Shown here: piece by piece, positions 8,885 through 17,512 of the stretch | How positions within the stretch are numbered: the stretch's first letter is position 1 | Layout of the letters: each line of letters begins with the position of its first letter | NCBI RefSeq assembly: GCF_026004115.1 | Contig: NZ_BPIM01000001.1 | Location: 3,108,594 to 3,172,593 of the forward strand | Length of the DNA stretch: 64,000 nt | Direction of reading: 5' to 3' | DNA from: Meiothermus sp. | GTDB taxonomy: Bacteria > Deinococcota > Deinococci > Deinococcales > Thermaceae | Notes under the pieces: generated by a model | Database searches by the model: none | The model's input: the letters and a program-made list of their open reading frames with translations, nothing else | What the model was told of the DNA's origin: nothing | Position numbers and translations under genes: made by a program

Positions 8885-11401
8885 ATGAATGTCATCGGTC
8901 GAATCACCGCTATGCCCGCCCTGCCTGAGCCCCTAAAGGGACTGCGCGAGGTCGCCTACAATCTCTGGTGGAGCTGGAATCCAGAGGCACAGCACCTCTT
9001 CGAACAAATTAATCCTTCACAGTGGAAGCGCTTCCGGTCGAACCCGGTGCGGGCCTTGCTGGAAGCCGAACCCGAGCGCCTCCTGGCCCTGGCCGAAAAT
9101 GCAGGTTATGTGGGTGCGGTAGAAGCCACCGTTGCTAACTTCCGCCATTACCTGCAAACCCGCCCCCAAAAACCCCCACGGATTGCCTACTTCTCGATGG
9201 AGTATGGCTTCCATGAGTCGCTGCCCATTTACTCCGGGGGCCTGGGCATTCTGGCTGGCGACCACATCAAAGCGGCCTCGGATCTGGGGCTAAGCCTGAC
9301 CGGCATCGGCATGTTCTATCACGAGGGCTATTTTCGCCAGCAGCTCACACCGGAGGGCCAGCAAAGGGAGGTCTACGAGGATTTGCTGCCCGAGGAGCTG
9401 CCCTTACAAGTTGTTCTCAAGGACGGCAAGCCCCTGAAAGTGGGCGTAGAGTTTCCCGGACGCACCGTATATGTGATGGCCTACAAGGCCCAGGTAGGCA
9501 CCATTCCGGTCTACCTGATGAGCACCAACCTGCCCGAAAACCGCCCCGAGGACCGCGCCCTCACCGCAAGGCTCTATGCTCCAGGTCAGGAAATTCGCAT
9601 CGAGCAGGAGATGATTCTGGGCATTGGCGGGGTGCGGCTGTTGCGGGCTTTGGGGCTTTCGCCCGAGGTCTGGCACATGAACGAGGGCCACGCGGCGTTC
9701 CTGGGCCTGGAGCGCATGCGGGAGATGGTAGCTGCAGGAAGCGCCTTCAGCGAAGCCCTCGAGGCCACTGCGGCTGGGGCCCTCTTCACCACCCATACCC
9801 CCGTACCGGCCGGACACGACACCTTTCCGCTAGATCTGGTGGAGCGTTACCTGGATGGTTGGTGGAATAAGCTGGGCATCAGCAAAGAAGAGTTTGTTGC
9901 CCTGGGGCGCGAGGAAAAGAGCTATGGCCCGGTCTTCAGCATGTCCAACCTGGCCCTGCACACCTCCCGCGCCGCTGGCGGGGTTTCGGCCTTGCACGGT
10001 GAGGTCTCCCGTGAGATGTTCCAGCACCTGTGGAAGGGCTTAGAGCCGGAGGAAGTCCCCATCAGGCACATCACCAACGGCATCCACACCTTCACCTTCC
10101 TGCACCCGGAGCTGCATAGCCTCTACGAGCGCACCTTTCCCAAAACCTGGGCCGAGCAACTGCACGACCCCAGCCAGTGGACCGTAGACAGGCTCGAGGA
10201 GGACGAGCTGTGGCGCATCCGCAACAAGCTGCGGGCTGGTCTGATTGAGGAAGTACGACTCCGGCTATTTGAGCAGCGCCGCCGCAATGGCGACCTCCCG
10301 GCCAGCCTGCGGGCTGCCGAAAAGGTGCTCGACCCCACCGTGCTCACCATCGGGTTTGCCCGCCGTTTTGCCACCTACAAGCGGGCTATCCTGATGTTCA
10401 CCGACCCCGAGCGCCTGGTCTCGATATTGAATGGCCCCTTGCCGGTGCAGTTTGTTTTTGCCGGTAAGGCCCACCCCAAGGACGAACCCGGCAAGGAGTT
10501 CATCAAGAAGTTGGCCGAGAAAATCAAGGCGCTGGGCCTGGAAGACAAGATGATTTTGCTCGAGGACTATGACATGAGCCTGGCCCGCAGCCTGGTGCAG
10601 GGGGTGGATGTCTGGCTCAATACCCCCCGCAGGCCCATGGAAGCCTCGGGCACCTCAGGCATGAAGGCCGCCCTCAACGGCGCCCTGAACTTCTCCATTC
10701 TGGACGGCTGGTGGGCCGAGGCCTTCAACACCACCAACGGCTGGGCCATCGGCGACGACCGTACCTATGCCACCGAGGAAGCCCAGGATCACGCCGACGC
10801 CCAGAGCTTCTACGACACCCTGCAATACGAGATTATCCCGCTCTTTTATGCCCGGGGCGCCGTAGGCACGCCCTCAGGCTGGCTGGCCATGGTGCGCGAC
10901 AGCATTCGCACCTGTGGGCCCACCTACTCGGCCCAGCGCATGGTGGATGAGTACCACCACAAGTTCTATACCCCTCTGGCTAAGCGGGCAGACCACCTAC
11001 TGGAGAACAATGCCGCTGTGCTCAAGGAAGTAGCAGCCTGGAAAAGACAGGTACAAAGTGCCTGGAACAACGTGAAGGTCTGGGTCGAGGCTCCGCATGC
11101 CGCTGCCAACCAGCCCTTGCAGTTGCGGGCTTTCGTGCAAGCCTATGGCATTCCCACCGAGACGCTCAAGGTTGAGCTCGTTGTGCGCCGCAGCAGCGGT
11201 GACCTCGAGGTCGTGGCCCTGAAGCCCAGCGGCCAGGAGCGCGAGGCCCTTCTGTACACCGGCACCTACCTGCCGGCCCGACCCGGCAGTTACCTGTATG
11301 GGGTACGGGTGGTGGCGCTGCACCCCGAGCTTTCCTGTCCGCGTGAGGTGGCTTTCGTGAAGTGGGCCGCAGCCGTAGTCGAAGAGACAGTAAAGGTGTA
11401 A
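8885..11401 (+). CDS. glgP: alpha-glucan phosphorylase
   Basis: An 838-residue GT35 phosphorylase that releases glucose 1-phosphate from glycogen or maltodextrin using phosphate and pyridoxal phosphate. Visible landmarks are the N-terminal extension typical of the short bacterial/Thermus class (LREVAYNLWWSWNPEAQ), the substrate-binding YSGGLGILAGDHIKAASDLG stretch, and the PLP-lysine region EASGTSGMKAALNGALN at about residue 590. A beta-rich tail of about 100 residues follows the catalytic core. An intrinsic terminator follows directly, so the gene is probably monocistronic. It works in the cytoplasm in storage-polysaccharide breakdown. Confidence 0.95.
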   Translation: MNVIGRITAMPALPEPLKGLREVAYNLWWSWNPEAQHLFEQINPSQWKRFRSNPVRALLEAEPERLLALAENAGYVGAVEATVANFRHYLQTRPQKPPRIAYFSMEYGFHESLPIYSGGLGILAGDHIKAASDLGLSLTGIGMFYHEGYFRQQLTPEGQQREVYEDLLPEELPLQVVLKDGKPLKVGVEFPGRTVYVMAYKAQVGTIPVYLMSTNLPENRPEDRALTARLYAPGQEIRIEQEMILGIGGVRLLRALGLSPEVWHMNEGHAAFLGLERMREMVAAGSAFSEALEATAAGALFTTHTPVPAGHDTFPLDLVERYLDGWWNKLGISKEEFVALGREEKSYGPVFSMSNLALHTSRAAGGVSALHGEVSREMFQHLWKGLEPEEVPIRHITNGIHTFTFLHPELHSLYERTFPKTWAEQLHDPSQWTVDRLEEDELWRIRNKLRAGLIEEVRLRLFEQRRRNGDLPASLRAAEKVLDPTVLTIGFARRFATYKRAILMFTDPERLVSILNGPLPVQFVFAGKAHPKDEPGKEFIKKLAEKIKALGLEDKMILLEDYDMSLARSLVQGVDVWLNTPRRPMEASGTSGMKAALNGALNFSILDGWWAEAFNTTNGWAIGDDRTYATEEAQDHADAQSFYDTLQYEIIPLFYARGAVGTPSGWLAMVRDSIRTCGPTYSAQRMVDEYHHKFYTPLAKRADHLLENNAAVLKEVAAWKRQVQSAWNNVKVWVEAPHAAANQPLQLRAFVQAYGIPTETLKVELVVRRSSGDLEVVALKPSGQEREALLYTGTYLPARPGSYLYGVRVVALHPELSCPREVAFVKWAAAVVEETVKV

Positions 11402-11412
11402 TTCTCACTCAC

Positions 11413-11444
11413 AAGAGCCCACTCAAGGATGGGCTCTTATTTTC
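11413..11444 (+). terminator. rho-independent terminator of glgP
   Basis: Perfect nine-base arms AAGAGCCCA / TGGGCTCTT with an eight-base loop, followed by ATTTTC, 12 bases after the glgP stop. Confidence 0.85.
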
Positions 11445-11462
11445 TCATAAATTTTACGCAAC

Positions 11463-11476
11463 TACGTAATAACGTA
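11463..11476. promoter_or_regulatory. inverted repeat, possible ArsR-type operator
   Basis: TACGT-AATA-ACGTA ends five bases before the GTG of the ArsR-like gene, in an AT-rich stretch with no Shine-Dalgarno. Its position fits autorepression of a leaderless message. Function is inferred. Confidence 0.4.
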
Positions 11477-11481
11477 TCTTC

Positions 11482-12075
11482 GTGGATTTAGAAGCCCGCA
11501 TCCAGCGGCTCGAGACCCGCCTAGCCGCCCTGGAACAAGCCTCGAGGGCACCATCGGAGCCACCCGAAGGCGACCTTTGGGCGCTGGAGCATCTGCGTCA
11601 GGCCGCCCGGCCGGGTGGCGAGGTGGTCTTTGCGGGATATGCCGAGCTGGCTTCAGGTAGCTGGGGTTGGCAGTGGGGTTTGCCGGTTGGCGAGCTGTTG
11701 AGCGCGCCGTGGGCAGAGGTGGCCGAAACCCTCGCCGCTTTGGGTCACCCTTTGCGCCTGGAAATTCTTCGGGCGGTATTGAATGGCCAGAGCAACACCC
11801 AGGACCTGCAGCATCTCGCCGAAATTGGCACCACCGGTCAGCTTTACCACCACCTCAAAGAACTGCAAGGCGCGGGCTGGCTTAAGGTCGGCAAACGAGG
11901 AACTTACGCGGTGCCCCCCGAGCGCATCATCCCCTTACTGGTCATCCTGAGCGCCGCCGGGGGTGAAACCCTGGCAATGCGGAAGGGAAAAAAAGGAGGT
12001 AGCGATGAAATGCTGGATGGTCATGGTAACCCTGCTGCTGGGGCTGGGCCTGGCTCAGGCCCCGCTCACCCCTAA
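11482..12075 (+). CDS. ArsR-like winged-helix regulator
   Basis: A 197-codon frame from GTG 11482. It opens with a short coiled coil (DLEARIQRLETRLAALEQA). From about residue 75 it carries an ArsR/HTH_20-type winged helix: VAETLAALGHPLRLEILRAV, then a recognition-helix region TTGQLYHHLKELQGAGWL and a basic wing. No CxC metal site is visible, so metal sensing is not supported. The last 24 codons overlap the 5' end of the serine hydrolase gene in another frame, which implies tight co-expression. It probably represses this pair. Confidence 0.8.
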   Translation: MDLEARIQRLETRLAALEQASRAPSEPPEGDLWALEHLRQAARPGGEVVFAGYAELASGSWGWQWGLPVGELLSAPWAEVAETLAALGHPLRLEILRAVLNGQSNTQDLQHLAEIGTTGQLYHHLKELQGAGWLKVGKRGTYAVPPERIIPLLVILSAAGGETLAMRKGKKGGSDEMLDGHGNPAAGAGPGSGPAHP

Positions 12076-13171
12076 AGCAGCCCTCGAGCGCCTCTTCACC
12101 GAGCAGCCCACCAGGCCCGAGTGGTTTGCGCCGGTCTTCTTGCAGCAGGTCTCGGTGGCCCAGGTCGAGGCCATCCTGGCCCAGCTCAAGCAAACGCTGG
12201 GCAAATACGAGGGCGTGGAGCCCGAAGGCCCCAACTTCAGGGTGGTCTTTGAACAAGGTATCGTACCCGCGCAAATATCGCTCGACGCCCAGGGCCGCAT
12301 CCAGGGACTCTTCTTCCGCCCGCCCCAGCCCAAAAAAGCCCTCAGTCCCGAACAACTGCTGGCTGAGTACCGCAAGCTGCCCGGGCAGGTAAGCGTGTGG
12401 GTGCAGGAGGGGAGCCGGGAGCGGTTGAACCTGAACCCAGAGGCGGTGCTGGCGGTGGGCTCGAGCTTCAAACTGGCGGTGCTGGAAGCCCTGCGCCAGC
12501 AGATCGAGGCCGGGCAGCGCCGGTGGAGCGATACCGTACCTTTGCGCCCGGAGTGGAAAAGCCTGCCCAGCGGCACCTTGCAAAACCTGCCCGATGGCAC
12601 CCCTTTAAGCCTCGAGCAGTACGCCACCCAGATGATCTCCATCTCCGACAACACCGCTACCGATGCGCTCATCGCCATAGTAGGGCGCGAGGCGGTAGAA
12701 AAGCTGGCCCCGCGCAACCGGCCCTTCCTGACGACCCGCGAGGCTTTTGTCCTCAAGAACCCACAAAACAGGGAATGGCTCCAGCGCTACCGGGCCAATC
12801 CCGGTGACCGGGCGGCCCTGCTGGCCCCACTGGCCAACCTGCCCTTGCCCGATGCGGGGGTGTTTGCCGGGGGGCCGGTGGCCATTGACGTGGAGTGGTT
12901 TTTTACCACCCGCGAGCTGTGTGAGCTGATGAGCAAGGTGCAGGCTTTACCCTTGATGTCGCTCAACCCGGGCGTGGCCAACCCCGCCGACTGGCAACGG
13001 GTGGCCTACAAAGGAGGCTCGGAGCCGGGGGTGCTCAACCTGACCACCTGGCTCACCGGCAAAAACGGCCAGCAGTACTGCGTCTCGGCCACTTGGAACA
13101 ACCCCCAGGCCCCCCTGGACGAAAACCAGTTCTTCTTGCTCTACACCAGCCTCTTGAACACCTTGAAGTAG
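12005..13171 (+). CDS. class A beta-lactamase-like serine hydrolase, secreted
   Basis: A 388-residue protein from MKCWMVMVTLLLGLGLAQA, a clear signal peptide; GGAGG precedes ATG 12005. The N-terminal third (about 100 residues) is a Cpla/NTF2-like region. The catalytic domain shows SSFK (Ser-x-x-Lys), SISDN (SDN motif) and YKGG in place of KTG, the three active-site boxes of class A beta-lactamases and related PBPs. An omega-loop Glu is not obvious, so true beta-lactam hydrolysis is uncertain; a cell-wall or esterase function is equally possible. It overlaps the ArsR-like gene by 71 bases. Confidence 0.8.
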   Translation: MKCWMVMVTLLLGLGLAQAPLTPKAALERLFTEQPTRPEWFAPVFLQQVSVAQVEAILAQLKQTLGKYEGVEPEGPNFRVVFEQGIVPAQISLDAQGRIQGLFFRPPQPKKALSPEQLLAEYRKLPGQVSVWVQEGSRERLNLNPEAVLAVGSSFKLAVLEALRQQIEAGQRRWSDTVPLRPEWKSLPSGTLQNLPDGTPLSLEQYATQMISISDNTATDALIAIVGREAVEKLAPRNRPFLTTREAFVLKNPQNREWLQRYRANPGDRAALLAPLANLPLPDAGVFAGGPVAIDVEWFFTTRELCELMSKVQALPLMSLNPGVANPADWQRVAYKGGSEPGVLNLTTWLTGKNGQQYCVSATWNNPQAPLDENQFFLLYTSLLNTLK

Positions 13172-13180
13172 ACTGACCGC

Positions 13181-14164
13181 ATGCGTGTGGTGCCCTTTCG
13201 TTTTGAAGAAAACACCTTTTGGCTCTTGGATCAGCGCAAGCTCCCTTTCGAAGAAGTCTGGGTGCCCTGCAAAAGCGCCCAGGAAACGGCCTTGGGCATC
13301 AAGGAGATGGTGGTGCGCGGGGCCCCGGCCATCGGGGTGACGGCAGCCTATGGTATGGTGCTGGCCCACCTGTCGGGCGAGAAGCCCGCTCAGGCCGATG
13401 CCCTGCTACGCCAGAGCCGCCCCACCGCGGTCAATCTGTTTTATGCCTTAGACCGCATGAAACCCCACTGGGGCAACCTGGAGGCCTCGCTTCAGGAAGC
13501 CAAAGCGATTTGGACCGAGGTCGAAGCCACCGAACAGGCCATCAGCCAGCACGGGGCGCGGGTGCTCAAAGGCCAGGTGCTCACCCACTGCAACACAGGT
13601 CCCCTGGCCACCGGCGGTTTTGGCACCGCCCTGGGGGCGATCATTGAGGCCCACCGGCAGGGCCGGGTAACCCACGTCTGGGTAGACGAGACCCGCCCTT
13701 ACCTGCAAGGAGCCCGCCTGACCGCCTACGAACTACAAAAAGCCGGGGTGCCCGCCACCCTGATTACCGACAACATGGCGGCCTATCAGATGGGCCAAGG
13801 CCAGGTAGACGCCGTCATTCTGGGCACCGACCGCATGGCCCTAAACGGCGACTTTGCCAACAAAATAGGCACCTATGGCCTGGCTATTCTGGCCCAGTAC
13901 CACGGCATTCCCTTCTACCCGGCCCTGCCGCTCTCATCGGTAGACCCCAAGCTAGAAAGCGGTGCCCAGATTCCCATCGAAGAGCGCTCGGCTCGGGAGG
14001 TCACGTTCATTCGGGGGCAGCCCATCGCACCCGAGGGCTTCCCTGCTGCCCATCCGGGCTTCGATGTAACCCCCCATCATCTGATAACCGGCATCGTGAC
14101 CGAGAAGGGCGTGCTCTACCCGCCCTTCGATGAATCGCTGCGGGCTGCACTTGGCATTGGGTAA
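13181..14164 (+). CDS. mtnA: S-methyl-5-thioribose-1-phosphate isomerase
   Basis: 327 residues, slightly shorter than the usual 340-360. It isomerises 5-methylthioribose 1-phosphate to the ribulose form in the methionine salvage pathway. Family signatures are MVVRGAPAIGVTAAYG near the N-terminus, THCNTGPLATGGFGTALG with the catalytic Cys region, VWVDETRPYLQGARLTAYEL, and GTDRMALNGDFANKIGTYGLA carrying the catalytic Asp. It starts 10 bases after the serine hydrolase gene and is followed by comF four bases later, so the three may share a transcript although their functions look unrelated. Confidence 0.95.
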   Translation: MRVVPFRFEENTFWLLDQRKLPFEEVWVPCKSAQETALGIKEMVVRGAPAIGVTAAYGMVLAHLSGEKPAQADALLRQSRPTAVNLFYALDRMKPHWGNLEASLQEAKAIWTEVEATEQAISQHGARVLKGQVLTHCNTGPLATGGFGTALGAIIEAHRQGRVTHVWVDETRPYLQGARLTAYELQKAGVPATLITDNMAAYQMGQGQVDAVILGTDRMALNGDFANKIGTYGLAILAQYHGIPFYPALPLSSVDPKLESGAQIPIEERSAREVTFIRGQPIAPEGFPAAHPGFDVTPHHLITGIVTEKGVLYPPFDESLRAALGIG

Positions 14165-14167
14165 AAC

Positions 14168-14791
14168 ATGACCTTCCAGGGCTGGTGGGAACAACTGACC
14201 GGTGCAACCTGCCCCGGTTGCGGGCAGTCTTTACATCAGCCCTTGCTTTGTGCAAACTGCCGGGCTTTGCTGGTGCCCCGTCACCTGCCCCATTTTGTGT
14301 ACCTAGGCGATTACCAGCGGTTTGGCCAGCTGGCCAAGGCCATCAAGTATCAGGGCCGGCGCGAGTTGGCCACCTTTTTAGGCCAGCAGATTGCGCTGGG
14401 GGCCAAACAGGCCGAATGGAGGCTCGACGGCATAACCTCGGTGCCCACCCTTTTCAACCGCAAGGTAAAGCGCGGCTACAACCAGGCCGAACTACTGGCC
14501 CAAGCAGTCGCAGAAAAACTGCACGTTCCCTACCAGGACTTGCTCCTGCGCGTCACGTGGGATACTTCGCAAACCAGAAAAACCTTGCAGAAGCGCCTCG
14601 AGCTCCCCGAGACCACTTTTCAACCTAAGAGCCCTGTAAAGGGCATCTGGCTGCTGGTAGACGACGTCGTGACCACCGGCACCACCTTTGAACGGGCCCG
14701 CAAAGCCTTGCTCGAGGCCGGCGCCACCAGGGTCTTTGGCGCGGCAATTGCGGTAAAAAGCCCACACGATCTATCCCGCTATTCCCTATAA
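14168..14791 (+). CDS. comF: ComF-family phosphoribosyltransferase-like protein
   Basis: 207 residues. The N-terminus carries a CPGC...CANC zinc ribbon. The C-terminal half is a type I phosphoribosyltransferase fold with the PRPP loop LLVDDVVTTGTTFE. ComF proteins are needed for natural transformation in Bacillus and Haemophilus. Thermaceae are naturally competent, so a role in DNA uptake is plausible. The gene lies four bases after mtnA and ends at an intrinsic terminator. Confidence 0.85.
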   Translation: MTFQGWWEQLTGATCPGCGQSLHQPLLCANCRALLVPRHLPHFVYLGDYQRFGQLAKAIKYQGRRELATFLGQQIALGAKQAEWRLDGITSVPTLFNRKVKRGYNQAELLAQAVAEKLHVPYQDLLLRVTWDTSQTRKTLQKRLELPETTFQPKSPVKGIWLLVDDVVTTGTTFERARKALLEAGATRVFGAAIAVKSPHDLSRYSL

Positions 14792-14802
14792 TCTAGGGTA
14801 TA

Positions 14803-14830
14803 GAACCCCAAGCACCGTCTGGGGTTCTTT
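14803..14830 (+). terminator. terminator after comF
   Basis: GAACCCCA / TGGGGTTC arms with a nine-base loop, followed by TTT, 11 bases after the comF stop. Confidence 0.75.
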
Positions 14831-14840
14831 GAAGCACGAG

Positions 14841-14875
14841 ACCAGCCCCCACCTCTTCTGGAGCGTGGGGCTTGG
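14841..14875. other. hairpin upstream of DUF4258 gene
   Basis: ACCAGCCCC...GGGGCTTGGT form an imperfect stem 20 bases before the start of the next gene. There is no U-run on the plus strand. It could be a leader structure. Confidence 0.3.
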
Positions 14876-14895
14876 TTTATAAAAAGGGGGGACGA

Positions 14896-15309
14896 ATGAT
14901 TAAGCGTTCGCGCATCCGCAGGCTCGAGGAACTCCTCCCCTACATTCGCGAAGGCCGCTACCGCATAGGCCCCCATGTGGCCAAACACATGCTGCAAGAG
15001 GGCTTCATCGAGCACGATGTGTTGCAGGCCGTGGAGTGGGGCCGCGAGATGGCGGTCTACCCCGAAGATCAGCGGATGCTGGTACTGGGCTACATGGTTT
15101 TTCCGCCCCAGCTCAAGCTGCCCCTGCACGTGGTGCTGGAGTACCGCGAACCGCGCTGGGTGGATATCGTGACCGCCTTTATCCCCAAAAAACCCCACCA
15201 GGTGTACTCCAGGGCCCGCATCGCCGCCATTCTGCGTTACGACGGAACCTTTCAGGAAGTGCGCTGGGTCAGGCCCAAGTTCCTCACTGCCGAGGACATC
15301 CCGCACTAA
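14896..15309 (+). CDS. DUF4258-like protein
   Basis: 137 residues from MIKRSRIRRLEELLPY; a GGGGGG ribosome site lies about five bases upstream. The middle reads HVAKHMLQEGFIEHDVLQAV, then a LVLGYM strand, LPLHVVLEYREP and VDIVTAFIPKK. This is the helix-then-sheet layout of DUF4258, a fold related to RelE/BrnT-type small nucleases. No partner antitoxin gene is adjacent, so toxin activity is not supported. It converges with ribF, overlapping by four bases. Confidence 0.65.
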   Translation: MIKRSRIRRLEELLPYIREGRYRIGPHVAKHMLQEGFIEHDVLQAVEWGREMAVYPEDQRMLVLGYMVFPPQLKLPLHVVLEYREPRWVDIVTAFIPKKPHQVYSRARIAAILRYDGTFQEVRWVRPKFLTAEDIPH

Positions 15310-16193
15310 AAGCCCAGCACCTTGCGGGCAAGTTCTGCATCTTGAGACAGTTGGGCTTTGAGGGCTTCCAGGCTCTCAAACTTCTTTTCACCGCGCAGTT
15401 TGGTGAGGAACTCCACGCTGAGTTCCTGACCATATAAGTCGCCCGTAAAGCCAAACAGATGCACCTCGAAGCGCAATACCTGACCCGAGACGGTCGGGCG
15501 GTAGCCTATGTTGGCCATGCCGCCAAAGCGACCTTGCGGGGTCTGCACCCGCACAGCGAACACCCCCATCGGCAGAATTTTGAGGGGGGCTACTTCGATA
15601 TTGGCAGTGGGGAAACCCAACCGCCGCCCAAGTTTGTCACCCTCCTGCACGATACCCCGGGCAGTGTACGCCCGCCCCAAGAGCAGCTTGGCCTCGTCTA
15701 CTTCGCCCTCGCGCAACAGGTCGCGAATGCGGCTCGACTTAACCGGCCCGCCGCTCAGCTCGAGCAGAGGCAGAATCTGGGTGGGGGCCACCGTATTCAG
15801 ATCTTCCAGGCTCCCGGCCCTCCCCTGTCCAAAGCGGAAGTCGGCGCCCACAAAGATGCGCTGGGCTTCCAGGGTGCGCAGGTCGCCCAGGAAGTCATCT
15901 TTGCTGCGCTTTGAGAAAGCCTCGGTGAAGGGCACGATCAGGGCGATTTCGACCCCCAGGCCCCGCAAGAGCTCGAGCTTCTCCGACAGATCGGTCAGGA
16001 AGCCCTCCCCTTTCATGAAAACCTTGCTGGGGGGGTCGAAGGTATAGACGAGCAGCGGAATGTGCTGGTTCTTGGCCTCCTGCTGGGCCTGGTGGATCAG
16101 GTGCTGGTGCCCGAGGTGCAGGCCATCAAAGCTGCCTATGGCCACCACCTTGGGGCCGGCGGGTGCGTCGGAAGGGTCGTTGATGAGCAGCAT
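15306..16193 (-). CDS. ribF: bifunctional riboflavin kinase / FAD synthetase
   Basis: 295 residues. The N-terminal half is the FMN adenylyltransferase domain with the nucleotidyl-transferase motif GSFDGLHLGHQHLI (residues about 22-35). The C-terminal half is the riboflavin kinase barrel with GRRLGFPTANIE and MANIGYRPTV. It converts riboflavin to FMN and FAD in the cytoplasm, the cofactors needed among others by the complex I flavoprotein encoded further along. The start and length are typical. Confidence 0.95.
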   Translation of the reverse strand: MLLINDPSDAPAGPKVVAIGSFDGLHLGHQHLIHQAQQEAKNQHIPLLVYTFDPPSKVFMKGEGFLTDLSEKLELLRGLGVEIALIVPFTEAFSKRSKDDFLGDLRTLEAQRIFVGADFRFGQGRAGSLEDLNTVAPTQILPLLELSGGPVKSSRIRDLLREGEVDEAKLLLGRAYTARGIVQEGDKLGRRLGFPTANIEVAPLKILPMGVFAVRVQTPQGRFGGMANIGYRPTVSGQVLRFEVHLFGFTGDLYGQELSVEFLTKLRGEKKFESLEALKAQLSQDAELARKVLGF

Positions 16194-16269
16194 AGAAGCG
16201 TAGGAAGAAAAGTCTGGGAAAACCGTGCGTAGTGAGCTAAGCGCTTTAGCGTACCGTCATTGGGCATCG

Positions 16270-16776
16270 CTATTCGTAAGCCGCATCTTCTTCCGTCCGC
16301 TCACACAGGTAGAACAAAATTCCCGCCAGAGCCGAGGCCGATATCTGCACCTTGCCTTCGCGGGCATCCCGCAGAACCTGGCGCGGATTGTGCCATTCTA
16401 CCGCGATGTCCTCGTCGTCGTCGGGTTGTGCATAGGCCGCGCGCAGGTGGGTGGCCCTGAACACGTGCAGCTTTTCGTCACAAAAGCCCGGCGAGAGGTA
16501 AAAGCCGGTCAGGTAGTGCAGCTCGCCGGTGAGCTGGGCCTCCTCGGCCAGCTCGCGCAGTGCAGCTTGCTCGGGGGTTTCGCCGGGGTCTATAAGACCT
16601 GCCGGAATCTCCAGGGTCTCGCTACCGATGGCCGGCCTGTACTGGCGCACGAACAGCAGCTTGCCCCCCTGTTCGACCAGAACCGCTACGGCATCGGCGT
16701 GTTCGACAATCTCGTAGGGGCCCTCGAGGGCCAGGTTGAGGATACGGCCTTTGTAAAGGTATTGTCGTAGGGCCAT
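16270..16776 (-). CDS. Nudix hydrolase, ADP-ribose pyrophosphatase type
   Basis: 168 residues with a complete Nudix box GLIDPGETPEQAALRELAEEA (the conserved Gly, Glu, Arg-Glu and Glu-Glu positions are present). The flanking segments LFVRQYRPAIGSETLEIPAG and LYPSPG-like YLSPGFCDEKLHVF are typical of ADP-ribose pyrophosphatases, which split ADP-ribose to AMP and ribose 5-phosphate. It stands alone between ribF and a divergent second Nudix gene. Confidence 0.88.
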   Translation of the reverse strand: MALRQYLYKGRILNLALEGPYEIVEHADAVAVLVEQGGKLLFVRQYRPAIGSETLEIPAGLIDPGETPEQAALRELAEEAQLTGELHYLTGFYLSPGFCDEKLHVFRATHLRAAYAQPDDDEDIAVEWHNPRQVLRDAREGKVQISASALAGILFYLCERTEEDAAYE

Positions 16777-16865
16777 GCCCCCAAGCTAAAGGCTAGAGAA
16801 ACCCAAGTCAAACCATGAAGGGGGACCAACCGGATACACTGAGATAAAGCCTTCGGAGCCTTGCC

Positions 16866-17294
16866 ATGACCCCCCTAGCTCAGTATGTCGCTGGTTTTCT
16901 TTTCACCCCGGACAAAACTCGAGTGGTGCTGATGCGAAAGCACCGTGCCGACCCGGATGCACGGCTGTTCAATGGGGTAGGCGGCAAAATAGGGCTCGAT
17001 GAACTGCCCAAAACCGCCATGTCCAGGGTATTCAAGGAAGAAACCGGCGTCGCCATTCCCGCCAAAGAATGGATGGCGCTGGCAAGGCTGGAAAGTTATG
17101 CCTTTCAAGTCTATTTCTATGTCGCAGTCTCGGAGCTGGCCCAGGAAATCCAGGGCAAGGGCGAGGATGAAGTGGGTATCTTTGCCGTTAAGGATCTTTT
17201 TGCAGGCCCCGTAGTGCCCAGTGTGCGCTGGTTGGTTCCCCTGGCTTTTGATAGCCGGGTGCGTTTCCCTGTCATTTTCGATGGCACACCCTAG
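16866..17294 (+). CDS. Nudix-domain protein with altered box
   Basis: 142 residues, MutT-like. The box GKIGLDELPKTAMSRVFKEE keeps the first Gly, first Glu, Arg and the two metal-binding Glu but has Val in place of the Glu in the usual REU triplet. The opening VAGFLFTPDKTRVVLMRKHR and FNGVGGKIG match 8-oxo-dGTP/dNTP-type enzymes. It may hydrolyse an unusual substrate or be weakly active. It faces away from the ADP-ribose pyrophosphatase gene. Confidence 0.8.
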   Translation: MTPLAQYVAGFLFTPDKTRVVLMRKHRADPDARLFNGVGGKIGLDELPKTAMSRVFKEETGVAIPAKEWMALARLESYAFQVYFYVAVSELAQEIQGKGEDEVGIFAVKDLFAGPVVPSVRWLVPLAFDSRVRFPVIFDGTP

Positions 17295-17476
17295 AGTAGA
17301 GGTTCGGGTTTGATCCTGGGCTTGGTCAACGGGGGTTCTGAATACCAACTTTTGGCGTGAAGCCAGCTTTCAACAATACCCCGGGTGAGGTAGGGGTCTC
17401 CATCACCTGTCCCCTACCCCCTGCATCACTGCTCCTGCGCTATGAACCTTGCCTGGGGCAAAGATGGTATGAGCAT

Positions 17477-17505
17477 TTGGGAATGGCTTCCAAACCCGGT
17501 ACACT
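17477..17505 (+). promoter_or_regulatory. promoter of ppc, leaderless type
   Basis: TTGGGA (17477-17482) and TACACT (17500-17505) are separated by 17 bases. ATG 17513 follows seven bases after the -10 box and has no Shine-Dalgarno. This geometry is common for leaderless messages in Deinococcus-Thermus and supports ATG 17513 as the ppc start. The rest of the 17295-17512 gap holds nothing recognised. Confidence 0.5.
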
Positions 17506-17512
17506 ATCGCCG

